Positions 25,374 to 38,168 of a stretch of 64,000 bases of DNA are shown here, piece after piece. This DNA is from Sunxiuqinia sp963677175. GTDB taxonomy: Bacteria > Bacteroidota > Bacteroidia > Bacteroidales > Prolixibacteraceae. The notes beneath the pieces were generated by a model, which worked only from the letters and a program-made list of their open reading frames with translations, did not search any database and was not told the origin of the DNA. A program made the translations under genes and the position numbers. Numbering within the stretch: position 1 is the stretch's first letter; each line of letters begins with the position of its first letter. The DNA lies in NCBI GenBank assembly GCA_963677175.2, contig CAXXES010000004.1, positions 806,001 through 870,000 of the forward strand. The letters are read 5' to 3'.

Positions 25374-27086
25374 ATGGCTAATTATTATACCGATAATAAA
25401 GAACTGAAATTCCACCTCAATCATCCGTTAATGGAAAAGATTGTCCGATTGAAGGAAAGGAATTTCTCAGAAAAACAAGTGTTTGATTTTGCGCCAATGG
25501 ATCATGAAGACGCGATGGACAGCTTCGACAAAGTGTTGGAGGTTGTTGGTGAACTTTGTGGTGATATCGTTGGCCCAAATGCTGAATCGATTGATGCAGA
25601 AGGCCCGCGTGTGGAAAACGGCCGCGTGATTTATGCCAAAGGAACGGTGGTCAACATTGATGCATTAAACAAAGCCGGACTGATGGGCATGTCGCTGCCA
25701 AGGCAATATGGAGGATTGAACTTTCCAATTGTGCCCTATATTATGGCTGCCGACATTGTTTCGCGTGCTGACGCCGGGTTTGTCAATATCTGGGGTTTGC
25801 AGGATTGTGCTGAAACCATTAACGAATTTGCTTCGGAAGAACAAAAAGAAAAATACCTGACCCGTGTTTGTCAGGGCGAAACCATGGCGATGGATTTGAC
25901 TGAGCCGGATGCAGGCTCCGATCTTCAGGCTGTTCAGTTGAAAGCCACGTATGATGAGCAATCAGGCAAGTGGCTGTTGAACGGGGTCAAACGATTCATC
26001 ACCAATGGCGATGGGCATATTTCGCTGGTGTTGGCTCGTTCTGAAGCTGGAACCAAAGACGGACGCGGGTTGTCCATGTTTATTCACGACAAAAATGATG
26101 GGGGCGTGACGGTTCGCCGGATTGAGCACAAAATGGGAATTATTGGTTCGCCAACCTGCGAGCTGGTCTTTAAAGATGCTCCGGGTGAGCTGGTAGGCGA
26201 CCGTAAAATGGGTCTGATTAAATACGTGATGGCCCTGATGAATGGAGCCCGTCTTGGTATTGCTGCCCAGTCGGTCGGTGTTTCCGAAGCAGCCTACCGC
26301 GAAGCGTTGGCCTATGCCAGGGAGCGTGTTCAGTTTGGAAAGGCGATTATGCGGTTCCCCGCTGTGTACGAAATGCTGGCCAATATGAAAGCCAAGCTGG
26401 ATGCGTCGCGCACCTTGTTATATGAAACAGCTCGCTATGTTGATGTATACAAAACGTACATGCATATTGCCGAAGAGCGGAAACTGGAGAAAGATGAACG
26501 TGAGGAGATGAAAAAATACCAGCGTTTGGCTGATATTTATACGCCGCTCGTAAAAGGAATGGCAAGCGAATATAGCAATCAGCTGGCATACGACGCTGTT
26601 CAGATTCACGGTGGTTCTGGTTTTATGAAAGATTATCCGGTGGAACGGATTTATCGCGATGCACGGATTACTTCCATTTACGAAGGAACAACCCAGTTGC
26701 AAGTGGTGGCTGCTATTCGAGGGGTGACAACAGGCGCTTACCTTGACCAGATCAGGGTTTATGAGGCGGTGAAGGTTTCGCCTGAGCTCGAACATTTAAA
26801 ACGCACCTTAATTATATTAACCGATGAATTTGAGCAGGCTGTCAACAAAGTGTTGGCAGTAAATGACAATGAATTCATCGATTTCCATGCCCGTCGTTTG
26901 GTCGAAATGGCGGGAAACATCATTATGAGCTACCTGCTTGTGCTGGATTCGAACCGGGAGGCCATGTTTGCCAAGTCGGCTAAAAACTTTATTCGTTTGG
27001 CAAAAGCGCAGGTTAAAGCCCATGGCGAATTTATCCGCACGTCTGATCTGAGTGATTTAGGATCGTATAAATTTGAAATGCAATAG
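25374..27086 (+). CDS. Acyl-CoA dehydrogenase with C-terminal extension
   Basis: FAD enzyme forming the 2,3 double bond of acyl-CoA and passing electrons to ETF. Regions: N-terminal helices (about 30-150), AMDLTEPDAGSDLQAV near residue 175 (FAD-binding signature), middle beta domain to about 290, then the helical domain with RVQFGKAIMRFPAVYEMLANM near 320 and YDAVQIHGGSGFMKDYPVERIYRDARITSIYEGTTQLQ near 400-440, where the Glu of YEGT is the usual catalytic base. A C-terminal domain of about 110 residues follows, as in the 560-600-aa Bacteroidetes enzymes. Substrate not predictable. Third gene of the etf operon. Confidence 0.94.
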   Translation: MANYYTDNKELKFHLNHPLMEKIVRLKERNFSEKQVFDFAPMDHEDAMDSFDKVLEVVGELCGDIVGPNAESIDAEGPRVENGRVIYAKGTVVNIDALNKAGLMGMSLPRQYGGLNFPIVPYIMAADIVSRADAGFVNIWGLQDCAETINEFASEEQKEKYLTRVCQGETMAMDLTEPDAGSDLQAVQLKATYDEQSGKWLLNGVKRFITNGDGHISLVLARSEAGTKDGRGLSMFIHDKNDGGVTVRRIEHKMGIIGSPTCELVFKDAPGELVGDRKMGLIKYVMALMNGARLGIAAQSVGVSEAAYREALAYARERVQFGKAIMRFPAVYEMLANMKAKLDASRTLLYETARYVDVYKTYMHIAEERKLEKDEREEMKKYQRLADIYTPLVKGMASEYSNQLAYDAVQIHGGSGFMKDYPVERIYRDARITSIYEGTTQLQVVAAIRGVTTGAYLDQIRVYEAVKVSPELEHLKRTLIILTDEFEQAVNKVLAVNDNEFIDFHARRLVEMAGNIIMSYLLVLDSNREAMFAKSAKNFIRLAKAQVKAHGEFIRTSDLSDLGSYKFEMQ

Positions 27087-27110
27087 TATTACAGATAAAA
27101 CTGTTGGCGG

Positions 27111-27136
27111 GGCCTCACTTATAAAGTGGGGCCTTG
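27111..27136 (+). terminator. Terminator of the etf/acyl-CoA dehydrogenase operon
   Basis: GGCCTCACTT-ATA-AAGTGGGGCC (27111-27133) is a 10-bp stem with one G.T pair, followed by TTGCTTTTG. It lies 25 bp after the stop. Confidence 0.75.
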
Positions 27137-27178
27137 CTTTTGTGAAAAACGAAGATGGAGACAGGGAGGCGGAAAAAG

Positions 27179-27787
27179 TTAGCGAGTGGATTTATTCTTC
27201 AGTTTGAAGTCCATCAGCTCTCGGGCCAGCTTTTGTTCGCGCACCAACGCATTTTTCCGAAGTGTTTCTAAATCTTCCTGCACTTCTGCCAATCGGTTCT
27301 TGGTTTCCTTAACGACATGGTGCCCACGATTGAACAGTGAAAATAAAATCATTGAAACAACAGCAAGACAGATGATGATCCCCCACATAATAGCATTATA
27401 AGCTCCTTTGGAAACCTCAATTCCAATAAAGCTCATGCTGTCCTTGGCTTGTTGGGTGCTTGTCAGTTCTGCCTGGAGCTTTTCTATCTCTGTCTTGGTG
27501 CTTGTAAGGTTACTTTTTAAGGTCGCAATTTCCTGCAAATGACTATCAGCATCTTGTTTGTACTGGAGGATGCTGTCCTGCGAATTTTTCTTGAGTAATT
27601 TGTAGCCACTGATGCTGATTACTTTGTATTCTTCGAAGGTGTTTGATCTTCGGTATAAATGTTCGAATTGGTCATTGATACGAAGGGTGTCAAAAGCGGC
27701 TTCAAAGGAAGTGACCTGAGCGAAAGTATTTGTAGTAAACACTATAAATATAAACACGACTAAATATCTGGATAGAAATTTTTTCAT
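27179..27787 (-). CDS. Exported or membrane-anchored coiled-coil protein, unknown function
   Basis: About 202 aa from ATG 27787 (a second in-frame ATG lies at 27796). Signal peptide MKKFLSRYLVVFIFIVFTTNTFAQ. Then a coiled coil at about 65-115, rich in Lys, Glu, Gln and Thr (LQEIATLKSNLTSTKTEIEKLQAELTSTQQ is the core), a membrane segment at about 125-150 (AIMWGIIICLAVVSMILFSLF) and a charged helical tail with more heptad-like repeats. The layout, periplasmic coiled coil plus one membrane helix plus cytoplasmic coiled coil, suggests a scaffold, but I do not recognise the family. It is monocistronic and points away from the rRNA operon. Confidence 0.75.
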   Translation of the reverse strand: MKKFLSRYLVVFIFIVFTTNTFAQVTSFEAAFDTLRINDQFEHLYRRSNTFEEYKVISISGYKLLKKNSQDSILQYKQDADSHLQEIATLKSNLTSTKTEIEKLQAELTSTQQAKDSMSFIGIEVSKGAYNAIMWGIIICLAVVSMILFSLFNRGHHVVKETKNRLAEVQEDLETLRKNALVREQKLARELMDFKLKNKSTR

Positions 27788-27829
27788 AGGAATCATTTGT
27801 TTTGTTTTTATCTGAGTCAAATATATTGG

Positions 27830-28104
27830 TGATTTTTGATTTGGGCACTATGATTTAGCTAAAAAACGAGCTAAAAGCAAAACGGAGGTTCCTGATTTTT
27901 AGTATTTGATTAAACCCAAATAACGGCGTTCATTTCATGATAGGGGTAGACCAATCACTTTTTCAGGGAGACAAATTAGCATATCATCAATTGGACATCT
28001 GTTTAGGCTTCATTGGGGAGCGAAAAATTATGTGATTAAGTATCTGATTTTGAACTCGTGAATATTATCAGGATAAATACCCACAAAAATATTTTCATTT
28101 AGGT
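27830..28104. other. Gene-free region upstream of the rRNA promoters
   Basis: AT-rich sequence without a credible gene. It may contain UP-like A/T tracts for the rRNA promoters that follow, but I see no specific motif. Confidence 0.5.
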
Positions 28105-28105
28105 A

Positions 28106-28135
28106 TTGCGAGAACAAAAAAGGTATCTATATTTG
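28106..28135 (+). promoter_or_regulatory. rRNA operon promoter P1
   Basis: TTG at 28106-28108, 19 bp, TATATTTG at 28128-28135, followed by CAGCCGCTTAGAGAG. About 515 bp upstream of 16S rRNA. Confidence 0.8.
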
Positions 28136-28238
28136 CAGCCGCTTAGAGAGACATACGGTTATTACCGGATGTTTTGAAAGTGTTGTTCTAACAGGGATTG
28201 CGGAGTAAACCGGGGGATAAAAAAAGTTTAAAAAAACA

Positions 28239-28270
28239 TTTGGAGATTCCGAAATAAAGACTTTACTTTG
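28239..28270 (+). promoter_or_regulatory. rRNA operon promoter P2
   Basis: TTTG at 28239-28242, 20 bp, TTACTTTG at 28263-28270. The downstream CAGCCGCTTTTAGAG repeats that of P1, so the two initiation regions are near-duplicates. Confidence 0.78.
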
Positions 28271-28397
28271 CAGCCGCTTTTAGAGCGAACGTTCTGACAC
28301 AAATTGAAAGAATCAGCTACAACCTTTTAGGTTGGTTTTCGTAAGAAAGAAGGCTGGTTTAGGGCGAAAAAAAAAGATTAGAAAAAAGCTTTAAAAT

Positions 28398-28428
28398 TTT
28401 GCAGAAAACAAAAAGCTTTTTAACTTTG
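28398..28428 (+). promoter_or_regulatory. rRNA operon promoter P3
   Basis: TTTG at 28398-28401, 19 bp, TAACTTTG at 28421-28428, followed by CCGCCCCGAAG. It is closest to 16S, with a leader of about 220 nt. Confidence 0.8.
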
Positions 28429-28649
28429 CCGCCCCGAAGAACTGAAAGGGTTTATCCGGAAGGTTAACAGGGAGTTCAAAACAAGAAGAATATTGAAGCG
28501 AAGAAATAAAGAGCCGCGGTGCAAGTTGCGGTTATTTTTTGCGACAAAACTAAGTTCATTGAAAATATTGAAAAAGTAGAAAGATAAGGAAGAATTGCGA
28601 ATTAAACGAGTTTATTCCACGAGCTAGACAAGATTAAAATTTTTATTTA

Positions 28650-30169
<1,520 letters not shown>

Positions 30170-30310
30170 TGGAGCTTGGGATAGACATTAATCGTTGGAA
30201 GAGCATTTTTTCTTATCACTACTTTTTTATAAAATATAAAGAGCAAAACGCGGAAAGCTGTCAGCTTTAAAGCTTGTAGCTTGAAGCTATAAAAGCTAGA
30301 AGAAAAAGAC

Positions 30311-30387
30311 AGTCCCGTAGCTCAGCTGGTTAGAGCACTACACTGATAATGTAGGGGTCCCCAGTTCAAATCTGGGCGGGACTACCA
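30311..30387 (+). tRNA. tRNA-Ile (GAT)
   Basis: Cloverleaf with acceptor AGTCCCG/CGGGACT, D-arm GCTCAGCTGGTTAGAGC, anticodon GAT in the loop CTGATAAT, T-loop GTTCAAATC, and an encoded CCA at 30385-30387. Usual spacer tRNA of a Bacteroidota rRNA operon. Confidence 0.97.
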
Positions 30388-30457
30388 AGTAGTTCCAAGT
30401 TTAAAGTTCAAAGTTGAACAACTTGAAACTTGAAACCCGGAACTTGAAACTGATTTT

Positions 30458-30531
30458 GGGGGATTAGCTCAGTTGGCTAGAGCGCTAGATTTGCATTCTA
30501 GAGGTCAAGGGTTCGACTCCCTTATTCTCCA
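30458..30531 (+). tRNA. tRNA-Ala (TGC)
   Basis: Acceptor GGGGGAT/ATTCTCC with two G.U pairs, D-arm GCTCAGTTGGCTAGAGC, anticodon TGC in TTTGCATT, T-loop GTTCGACTC, discriminator A at 30531. The following bases are CAC, so CCA is not encoded, unlike the neighbouring tRNA-Ile. Confidence 0.96.
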
Positions 30532-30649
30532 CACAGAGACAAAAAAGGTCATAAAGACAAACGTTCATACAATTTAGTGAAAGATAAAAAACAGAAGAAG
30601 TCGTCTCCTATTATTGGAATTTGAGACATGGAATTTGAAATTTATCACA

Positions 30650-30702
30650 TGATAAGCCTGGGGGCAATAATAGATGGCGGTTCGATTCCGGCAGTATCAA
30701 CA
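30650..30702 (+). pseudogene. tRNA-like relic in the 16S-23S spacer
   Basis: TGATAAG at 30650 and AGTATCA at 30693-30699 could form a partial acceptor stem (5 of 7 positions match). GGCGGTTCGATTCCGGC just before the 3' half is a T-arm with the invariant TTCGA loop (one mismatched stem pair), and ACA follows. Only about 25 nt remain where the D and anticodon arms should be, so it cannot be a working tRNA. Probably a decayed tRNA gene from a longer ancestral spacer. Confidence 0.45.
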
Positions 30703-30807
30703 TTACTTGAAGCTTGAAGCAAAATGCTTGGAGTTAAAAAGTTAAAGTTCTTTGACATATTGGGAAATAAGAGAATGTAAATTACATTCAACCTTAAAAG
30801 AATCAAG

Positions 30808-33690
<2,883 letters not shown>

Positions 33691-33799
33691 GCACGATTTA
33701 AGGTTGTTTGACCGTTTATATTCTTTTCCCGATATGTTAAAATATTTAAGTGTTGTGTACCCCTGGTATTTGCCAGGAAATAAGCAAAACAAAGATTTT

Positions 33800-33905
<106 letters not shown>

Positions 33906-33913
33906 TTCTTTTT

Positions 33914-33946
33914 AAACCCTGAGTTCTCCAGAGCTCAGGGTTTTTT
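33914..33946 (+). terminator. rRNA operon terminator
   Basis: AAACCCTGAG-TTCTCCAGAG-CTCAGGGTTT stem-loop followed by a T-run to 33946. It starts 9 nt after 5S. Confidence 0.93.
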
Positions 33947-34009
33947 GTTGATAAAGATCCTGAGAGAATCAGCAGGATTTTAGAGTAGTCTTTTAACTTT
34001 GAAATCGCT

Positions 34010-35587
34010 ATGTTCAAAGCTCAAAAAATCAATTGGTTTTACGCGGCGCTAATTTTGTTTATGGTGTCCCTGCCATTTTCCGAAGCGCTGATCTCCATTT
34101 CGGGTGTACTGTTGCTGCTGGCTTCTTTTTTTCATCGAAAGCGCCGGCCTGAACTTCTGCCGCTCGCTCAGCAAAAGGAATTCTTACTATTTAGTTCCAT
34201 CTACCTGGTTTATCTGCTTGGGTTTTTGTTTACAGATGATCAGAAATGGGCGCTGTATGATCTTCAGAAAAATATTCCCTTTCTGATTATTCCTTTGTCG
34301 TTTATAATCGCGAAGCCTTTAAGCAAAGAGCAACTGATTAATTTGCTCAAGATCTTTGTTGTTGCGGTCAGTCTGTCGGCTTTGATTACGGTGGTTGGTT
34401 TTTACCTGAATGATGAAACATCGGTTTTACGGGCACAGGAATTTGGCTTTATTCATCACATCCGCCTGAGTATGCAGGTTGTATTCTCCCTGATTATTCT
34501 ATCTGTTTATCTTCATTTAAACTGGACGCGGGAAAAGCGCTGGCTGAAACCTGCTGCAATTGCAGTCATGCTTTTTTTGTTGCTGTTTTTACTCTGGCAC
34601 CAATCGCTTACCGGCTTGCTTAGCTTTTTAGGCACAACAGTGATTGGCTTGCTGCTGTTGATGTTCCAACTTAAAAAACGAGTGACGAAACAAGTGGTGT
34701 TGGCCATCTTGCTGTTGGTTATTTTGCTGCCCGCTGCTTACCTGTATTACGCGGTTAATCGGTATTACGATGTTGATCCGGTCGCGTATGAGGAGCTTGA
34801 CTCAACAACACGAAATGGAAATCCCTATCAACATGATTTGGATGACCAACAGCTTGAAAATGGGCATTACGTGGGCTTGTATTGGAATGAACAGGAAATG
34901 AAAGCTACATGGAACGCGCGGGCAAGGTTGAAATACGACGACCAAGACCAGCATGGACACCACGTAAAGCAGACCTTAGTACGTTACCTGACCTCCAAGA
35001 ACCTGCGCAAGGATGGCGAAGGGGTCAATCAACTGACCGAAGCAGATATCGGCAACATTGAAGCCGGAATCAGCAATTACCTGCTAGCCCGGAAAGGCTT
35101 ATCGCTTTACCCTCGTGTTTATGTGAGCATTTGGGAGCTCGATACGTATCTGAAGACCGGCCATGCCAATCACAAGTCGTTGGCCCAGCGCATTGAATAC
35201 ACCAAGGCTGCTTTGACTATTATCCGCGGGCATTTTTGGTTTGGCGTAGGAACCGGCAATTGGAAACAGGCTTACCACGACGCTTATCAGCAAAACCAAT
35301 CGCAAATGGATCCGGCACAATATGCCAGCGCGCACAACCAGTATCTGAATTACATGGTTAAATTCGGGCTGGTGGGCTTGCTATGGATTTTATTTGCCAT
35401 CGTTTACCCGTTTGTGATTACCAAATCCTATCGCCATCCAATTTTCTTCCTCTTTCTGATTAGCCTGCTGTTTGCAAACTTTGGCGATTCTAATTTCGAA
35501 ACCCATGTCGGAAGCAGTTTCTTCGTGTTATTCTACTGTCTGTTTATCGCTTCCGGAAAAGGCGAACCCAGGTTGCCATTGTCTTGA
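34010..35587 (+). CDS. O-antigen ligase family membrane protein
   Basis: Integral membrane protein with about ten hydrophobic segments (for example ALILFMVSLPFSEALI near residue 13 and LLFLLWHQSLTGLLSFLG near 195) and a large periplasmic loop at about 255-435. That loop has a charged, repeat-poor segment and ends in the Wzy_C-like motif FGVGTGNWKQAY...ASAHNQYLNYMVKFGLVGLL. Family members (WaaL, Wzy and related) transfer or polymerise lipid-linked glycans at the periplasmic face. The acceptor here is unknown. A -7 box TAACTTTG lies at 33994-34001, just upstream. The stop codon is inside an 18-bp inverted repeat. Confidence 0.85.
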   Translation: MFKAQKINWFYAALILFMVSLPFSEALISISGVLLLLASFFHRKRRPELLPLAQQKEFLLFSSIYLVYLLGFLFTDDQKWALYDLQKNIPFLIIPLSFIIAKPLSKEQLINLLKIFVVAVSLSALITVVGFYLNDETSVLRAQEFGFIHHIRLSMQVVFSLIILSVYLHLNWTREKRWLKPAAIAVMLFLLLFLLWHQSLTGLLSFLGTTVIGLLLLMFQLKKRVTKQVVLAILLLVILLPAAYLYYAVNRYYDVDPVAYEELDSTTRNGNPYQHDLDDQQLENGHYVGLYWNEQEMKATWNARARLKYDDQDQHGHHVKQTLVRYLTSKNLRKDGEGVNQLTEADIGNIEAGISNYLLARKGLSLYPRVYVSIWELDTYLKTGHANHKSLAQRIEYTKAALTIIRGHFWFGVGTGNWKQAYHDAYQQNQSQMDPAQYASAHNQYLNYMVKFGLVGLLWILFAIVYPFVITKSYRHPIFFLFLISLLFANFGDSNFETHVGSSFFVLFYCLFIASGKGEPRLPLS

Positions 35588-35759
35588 ACTATGATTTTAT
35601 CTGATTTGTTGATGGACTGTGATTTCTTTTCGGTTTCATTACCCGTTTGAATTGCAGTGACGTATTTCCAAAAATAATTTTGCCGGTCAATTCACTTTCA
35701 GGATATTCTTTTTTAATCATCGCGTTCATTCAATCACGTAAAAAATCATAGTTCAAGAC
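35581..35759. mobile_element. Small element with perfect 18-bp inverted ends
   Basis: GTCTTGAACTATGATTTT (35581-35598) and its exact complement AAAATCATAGTTCAAGAC (35742-35759) bound 143 bp of non-coding sequence. The left arm carries the TGA stop of the preceding gene. Perfect ends with no ORF look like a non-autonomous miniature element or a dispersed repeat. No target duplication could be picked out by eye. Confidence 0.6.
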
Positions 35760-35795
35760 TTTTTATTATTTCTCCGGGGCGGAGTTGGATTTTTG

Positions 35796-36509
35796 TTATT
35801 GGGTTTGGTCTTTAGAGATGGCAAAGTGGGCGTATTCCTTACGGAGTCCATCAATTTGGTTAAAAAGTTGGGTAAGCGTCGCGGTAGGAGTGTATTTTGC
35901 GGATTGCTCAATGGCTTCGCAAAAATCGTTGTAGTTTTCAACCACTGTGGGCTTCAAATCGCTGGCCGAAGGGCCATCGGTTGCTTCCTGCGTGGCGCGC
36001 GTTTCCCAAAGTGTTTGATAATTCAGGTTAACCGTGTCCAATTCAGTCATCATATTATCAACGCCGACCGTTGTGGCGTGTTCGATCATTGCCGGGTTAG
36101 CATTATAGAGGTCAAACATCTCAATGAAAAGTGACGTCTGGATATTCACCGGTTTGGAATTGACTTTCCAGCATGGCCCCATAAATAGCCTTAGCAAACG
36201 TGCCGATTCCTTTTTAACAGGCTCACGGCCTTTCAAGGCGGTGTTTACGTTCCGTATAATTTCAGACCAACGGACTTTGCGGTCTTTCGCGGCATCGTTG
36301 ATAGCCGGAGTCAGGTCACTTTTTCGCGGTTTCATCATACCTTCGCCCATCATGTCGTTATTGGTTTCAAGCGTGGAAAAGGCAGTGGCTGCAACTGTCC
36401 CGATTTCGGCTAGTACAGGCCGGGCATAGTTTAAGGTTGCGTGGCACAGAGAATTGAGTTCTTCGATCGACAAGCGTGCCGTGTAGATCGTGCTAAATTC
36501 ATTTGGCAT
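35796..36509 (-). CDS. DUF6261-like protein, unknown function
   Basis: 237 aa, no signal peptide or membrane segment, predicted mainly helical. The start MPNEFSTIYTARLSIEEL, the conserved-looking spaced hydrophobics and the C-terminal LFNQIDGLRKEYAHFAISKDQ resemble the DUF6261 family of Bacteroidota, of unknown role; that assignment is from memory of the pattern. It is a lone gene. Its upstream region, shared with the divergent sod gene, contains a 41-bp tandem repeat with a CAACA...TGTTG hairpin in each unit, so the protein and the array may be functionally linked, though nothing here proves it. Confidence 0.65.
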   Translation of the reverse strand: MPNEFSTIYTARLSIEELNSLCHATLNYARPVLAEIGTVAATAFSTLETNNDMMGEGMMKPRKSDLTPAINDAAKDRKVRWSEIIRNVNTALKGREPVKKESARLLRLFMGPCWKVNSKPVNIQTSLFIEMFDLYNANPAMIEHATTVGVDNMMTELDTVNLNYQTLWETRATQEATDGPSASDLKPTVVENYNDFCEAIEQSAKYTPTATLTQLFNQIDGLRKEYAHFAISKDQTQ

Positions 36510-36623
36510 TTGTTTAGATTTAAAAGTTATTCATTTACTTAGTCATCAACCGGCATTGATATATCTGTTTTGCATGGACCAAACCATGCCGCCGTTTTTT
36601 TTCGCTTTTTTAGACTTCTGCAC

Positions 36624-36731
36624 TTTTCAGAAGCATTTTCAACACCGAAATGTTGCCTCTGAAATTTTCAGAAGCATTCTCAACACCGAAATGTTGTCTC
36701 TGAAATTTTCAGAAACGTTTTCACCGATGTT
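36624..36731. repeat. Tandem repeat, 41-bp period
   Basis: TTTTCAGAAG begins at 36624 and 36665, and TTTTCAGAAA at 36706, giving two full 41-bp units and part of a third. Each full unit contains CAACACCGAAATGTTG, a hairpin with a 5-bp stem. Each unit splits into two halves of 20 and 21 bp, close to two helical turns. It lies about 115 bp upstream of the DUF6261-like start. Confidence 0.8.
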
Positions 36732-37395
36732 TTTTTGTCTTCTTTGTGGGTGATTCCATCTCTCATGCCTGAATTTTATTTCCCGTTAAACCCTTTTTGA
36801 GTCTTCCATCCCAAATTTTTAACCTTGTGAACATTAGAGAGGGTTATTTTTTGATGTATTTTTAGCAAAACGTGTGCTTAACTCGTTTTGGGTATGTTCG
36901 ACGCCCGTCTCCTGTTAGGTGATCTCCAATAAATTCAAGCTTTTTCAATAAAAAAAGAACTAAGCTAAGTTAACGAAAATGAGTTCAATAAAAAAAATAA
37001 AAATTCAATAATTTTTGAGATTTGATAATTAGTCATTGGGGATTAGTCAGTGGTTGAGCTTTGGGATTTGGATTTTGGTTTTTGGAATTTCTTGGCTTGG
37101 GGATTGCTTACTTTGGTCGACAGTGTAATAAAAGAATTGGATAGCTATGACCCACCCAGGCATTTTCGCTATAAGAAATGAAGATCCCTCCGTTTCGACC
37201 ATCAACAATTCTTCGTGTCCTCGTGCCTTTGTGTTCAAACTATATGCTGCAACCGCTCTCGCCCTCTCACCCTCTCACCCTCTCACCCTCCCATATTCCC
37301 CCTCTTAGCCGGGCCGATCTGGTTTTTTGGCGGCAATAAAAAACATTCGTACAGTCATTTTGTTGTGCTTAAAGTGAATATAAAATTTTAATGCA
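36732..37395. other. Gene-free region before sod
   Basis: AT-rich, with no credible ORF. It includes A-runs near 36950-37015, a stretch of degenerate TTTGGNATTT-like words near 37060-37100, and four CCCTCTCA-type octamers in tandem at 37262-37293. The CTTCGTGTCCTCGTGCCTTTGTG text near 37210 is typical of dispersed intergenic sequence. No clear promoter was found for sod. Confidence 0.5.
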
Positions 37396-38106
37396 ATGGA
37401 AAGAAGAAATTTTATCAATTTGGTTGGAACAGCTGCTGTTGCTGCACCACTCTTTGGTTCGGCGCTGGCTGCTTGCAGTAGCGAGAGTAAACCTACGGTA
37501 TTTGAGGGGCATAAGTTTCCTGATTTGCCTTATGGCTACAATGCGCTTGAACCCTATATTGACGCGCAGACGATGGAGCTGCACTACGACAAACATCACC
37601 GGGGGTATTTCACCAAGTTTACCAATGCAATTTCGGGCACCGACTTGGAAAAGACACCAATGCCTGAGATTTTTGCCAAGATCGATCAGCAAAGCGTCGG
37701 AGTAAGAAACAACGGCGGCGGTTTTTACAACCACCAGTTGTTTTGGGAAAACATGACCCCGGAGCAAACGGCGATGAACGAAGAACTGAAAGCAGCTATT
37801 GAAGCTGATTTTGGATCGGTTGACGCCTTGAAAGAGGAGTTTGGCACCGCAGCAAAAACACAGTTTGGAAGCGGCTGGGCCTGGCTTGCAGTTGATGCCA
37901 ACGGCAAGTTGTTTGTTTCGTCTACGCCAAACCAGGACAATCCGCTGATGAATGTGGTGGAGAAACAAGGAACTCCTTTACTGGCGCTCGATGTGTGGGA
38001 GCATGCCTATTACTTGCATTATCAAAACCGCCGGGCCGATTATGTCGACAATTTCTGGAACATTGTCAATTGGGAAGTGGTTGGTATGCGGTATCAAAAC
38101 GCTTAA
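37396..38106 (+). CDS. Exported Fe/Mn superoxide dismutase, probable Tat lipoprotein
   Basis: Converts superoxide to oxygen and hydrogen peroxide. Metal ligands are visible as H63 (ELHYDKHHRGY), H113 (FYNHQLFWE), D199 and H203 (LDVWEHAYYLHYQNR). Unlike the usual cytoplasmic enzyme of about 195 aa, this 236-aa protein has an N-terminal MERRNFINLVGTAAVAAP signal with paired arginines and a lipobox SALAAC (C27), so it is predicted to be exported, folded, and lipid-anchored facing the periplasm. Fe or Mn preference cannot be settled by eye. Monocistronic, with a terminator just after the stop. Confidence 0.93.
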   Translation: MERRNFINLVGTAAVAAPLFGSALAACSSESKPTVFEGHKFPDLPYGYNALEPYIDAQTMELHYDKHHRGYFTKFTNAISGTDLEKTPMPEIFAKIDQQSVGVRNNGGGFYNHQLFWENMTPEQTAMNEELKAAIEADFGSVDALKEEFGTAAKTQFGSGWAWLAVDANGKLFVSSTPNQDNPLMNVVEKQGTPLLALDVWEHAYYLHYQNRRADYVDNFWNIVNWEVVGMRYQNA

Positions 38107-38110
38107 CAGG

Positions 38111-38134
38111 AACCGGTTTTTCGCCGGTTTTTTT
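38111..38134 (+). terminator. sod terminator
   Basis: AACCGG-TTTTTCG-CCGGTT followed by five T. It begins 5 bp after the stop. Confidence 0.85.
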
Positions 38135-38168
38135 GTTTCTTTGGATGGCGTAATCGAAAAGCTCATCT

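Noticed and set aside
37262..37293. CCCTCTCA tandem octamers as a regulatory array
   Set aside because: Four copies of a low-complexity octamer, probably slippage; no dyad or helical spacing.
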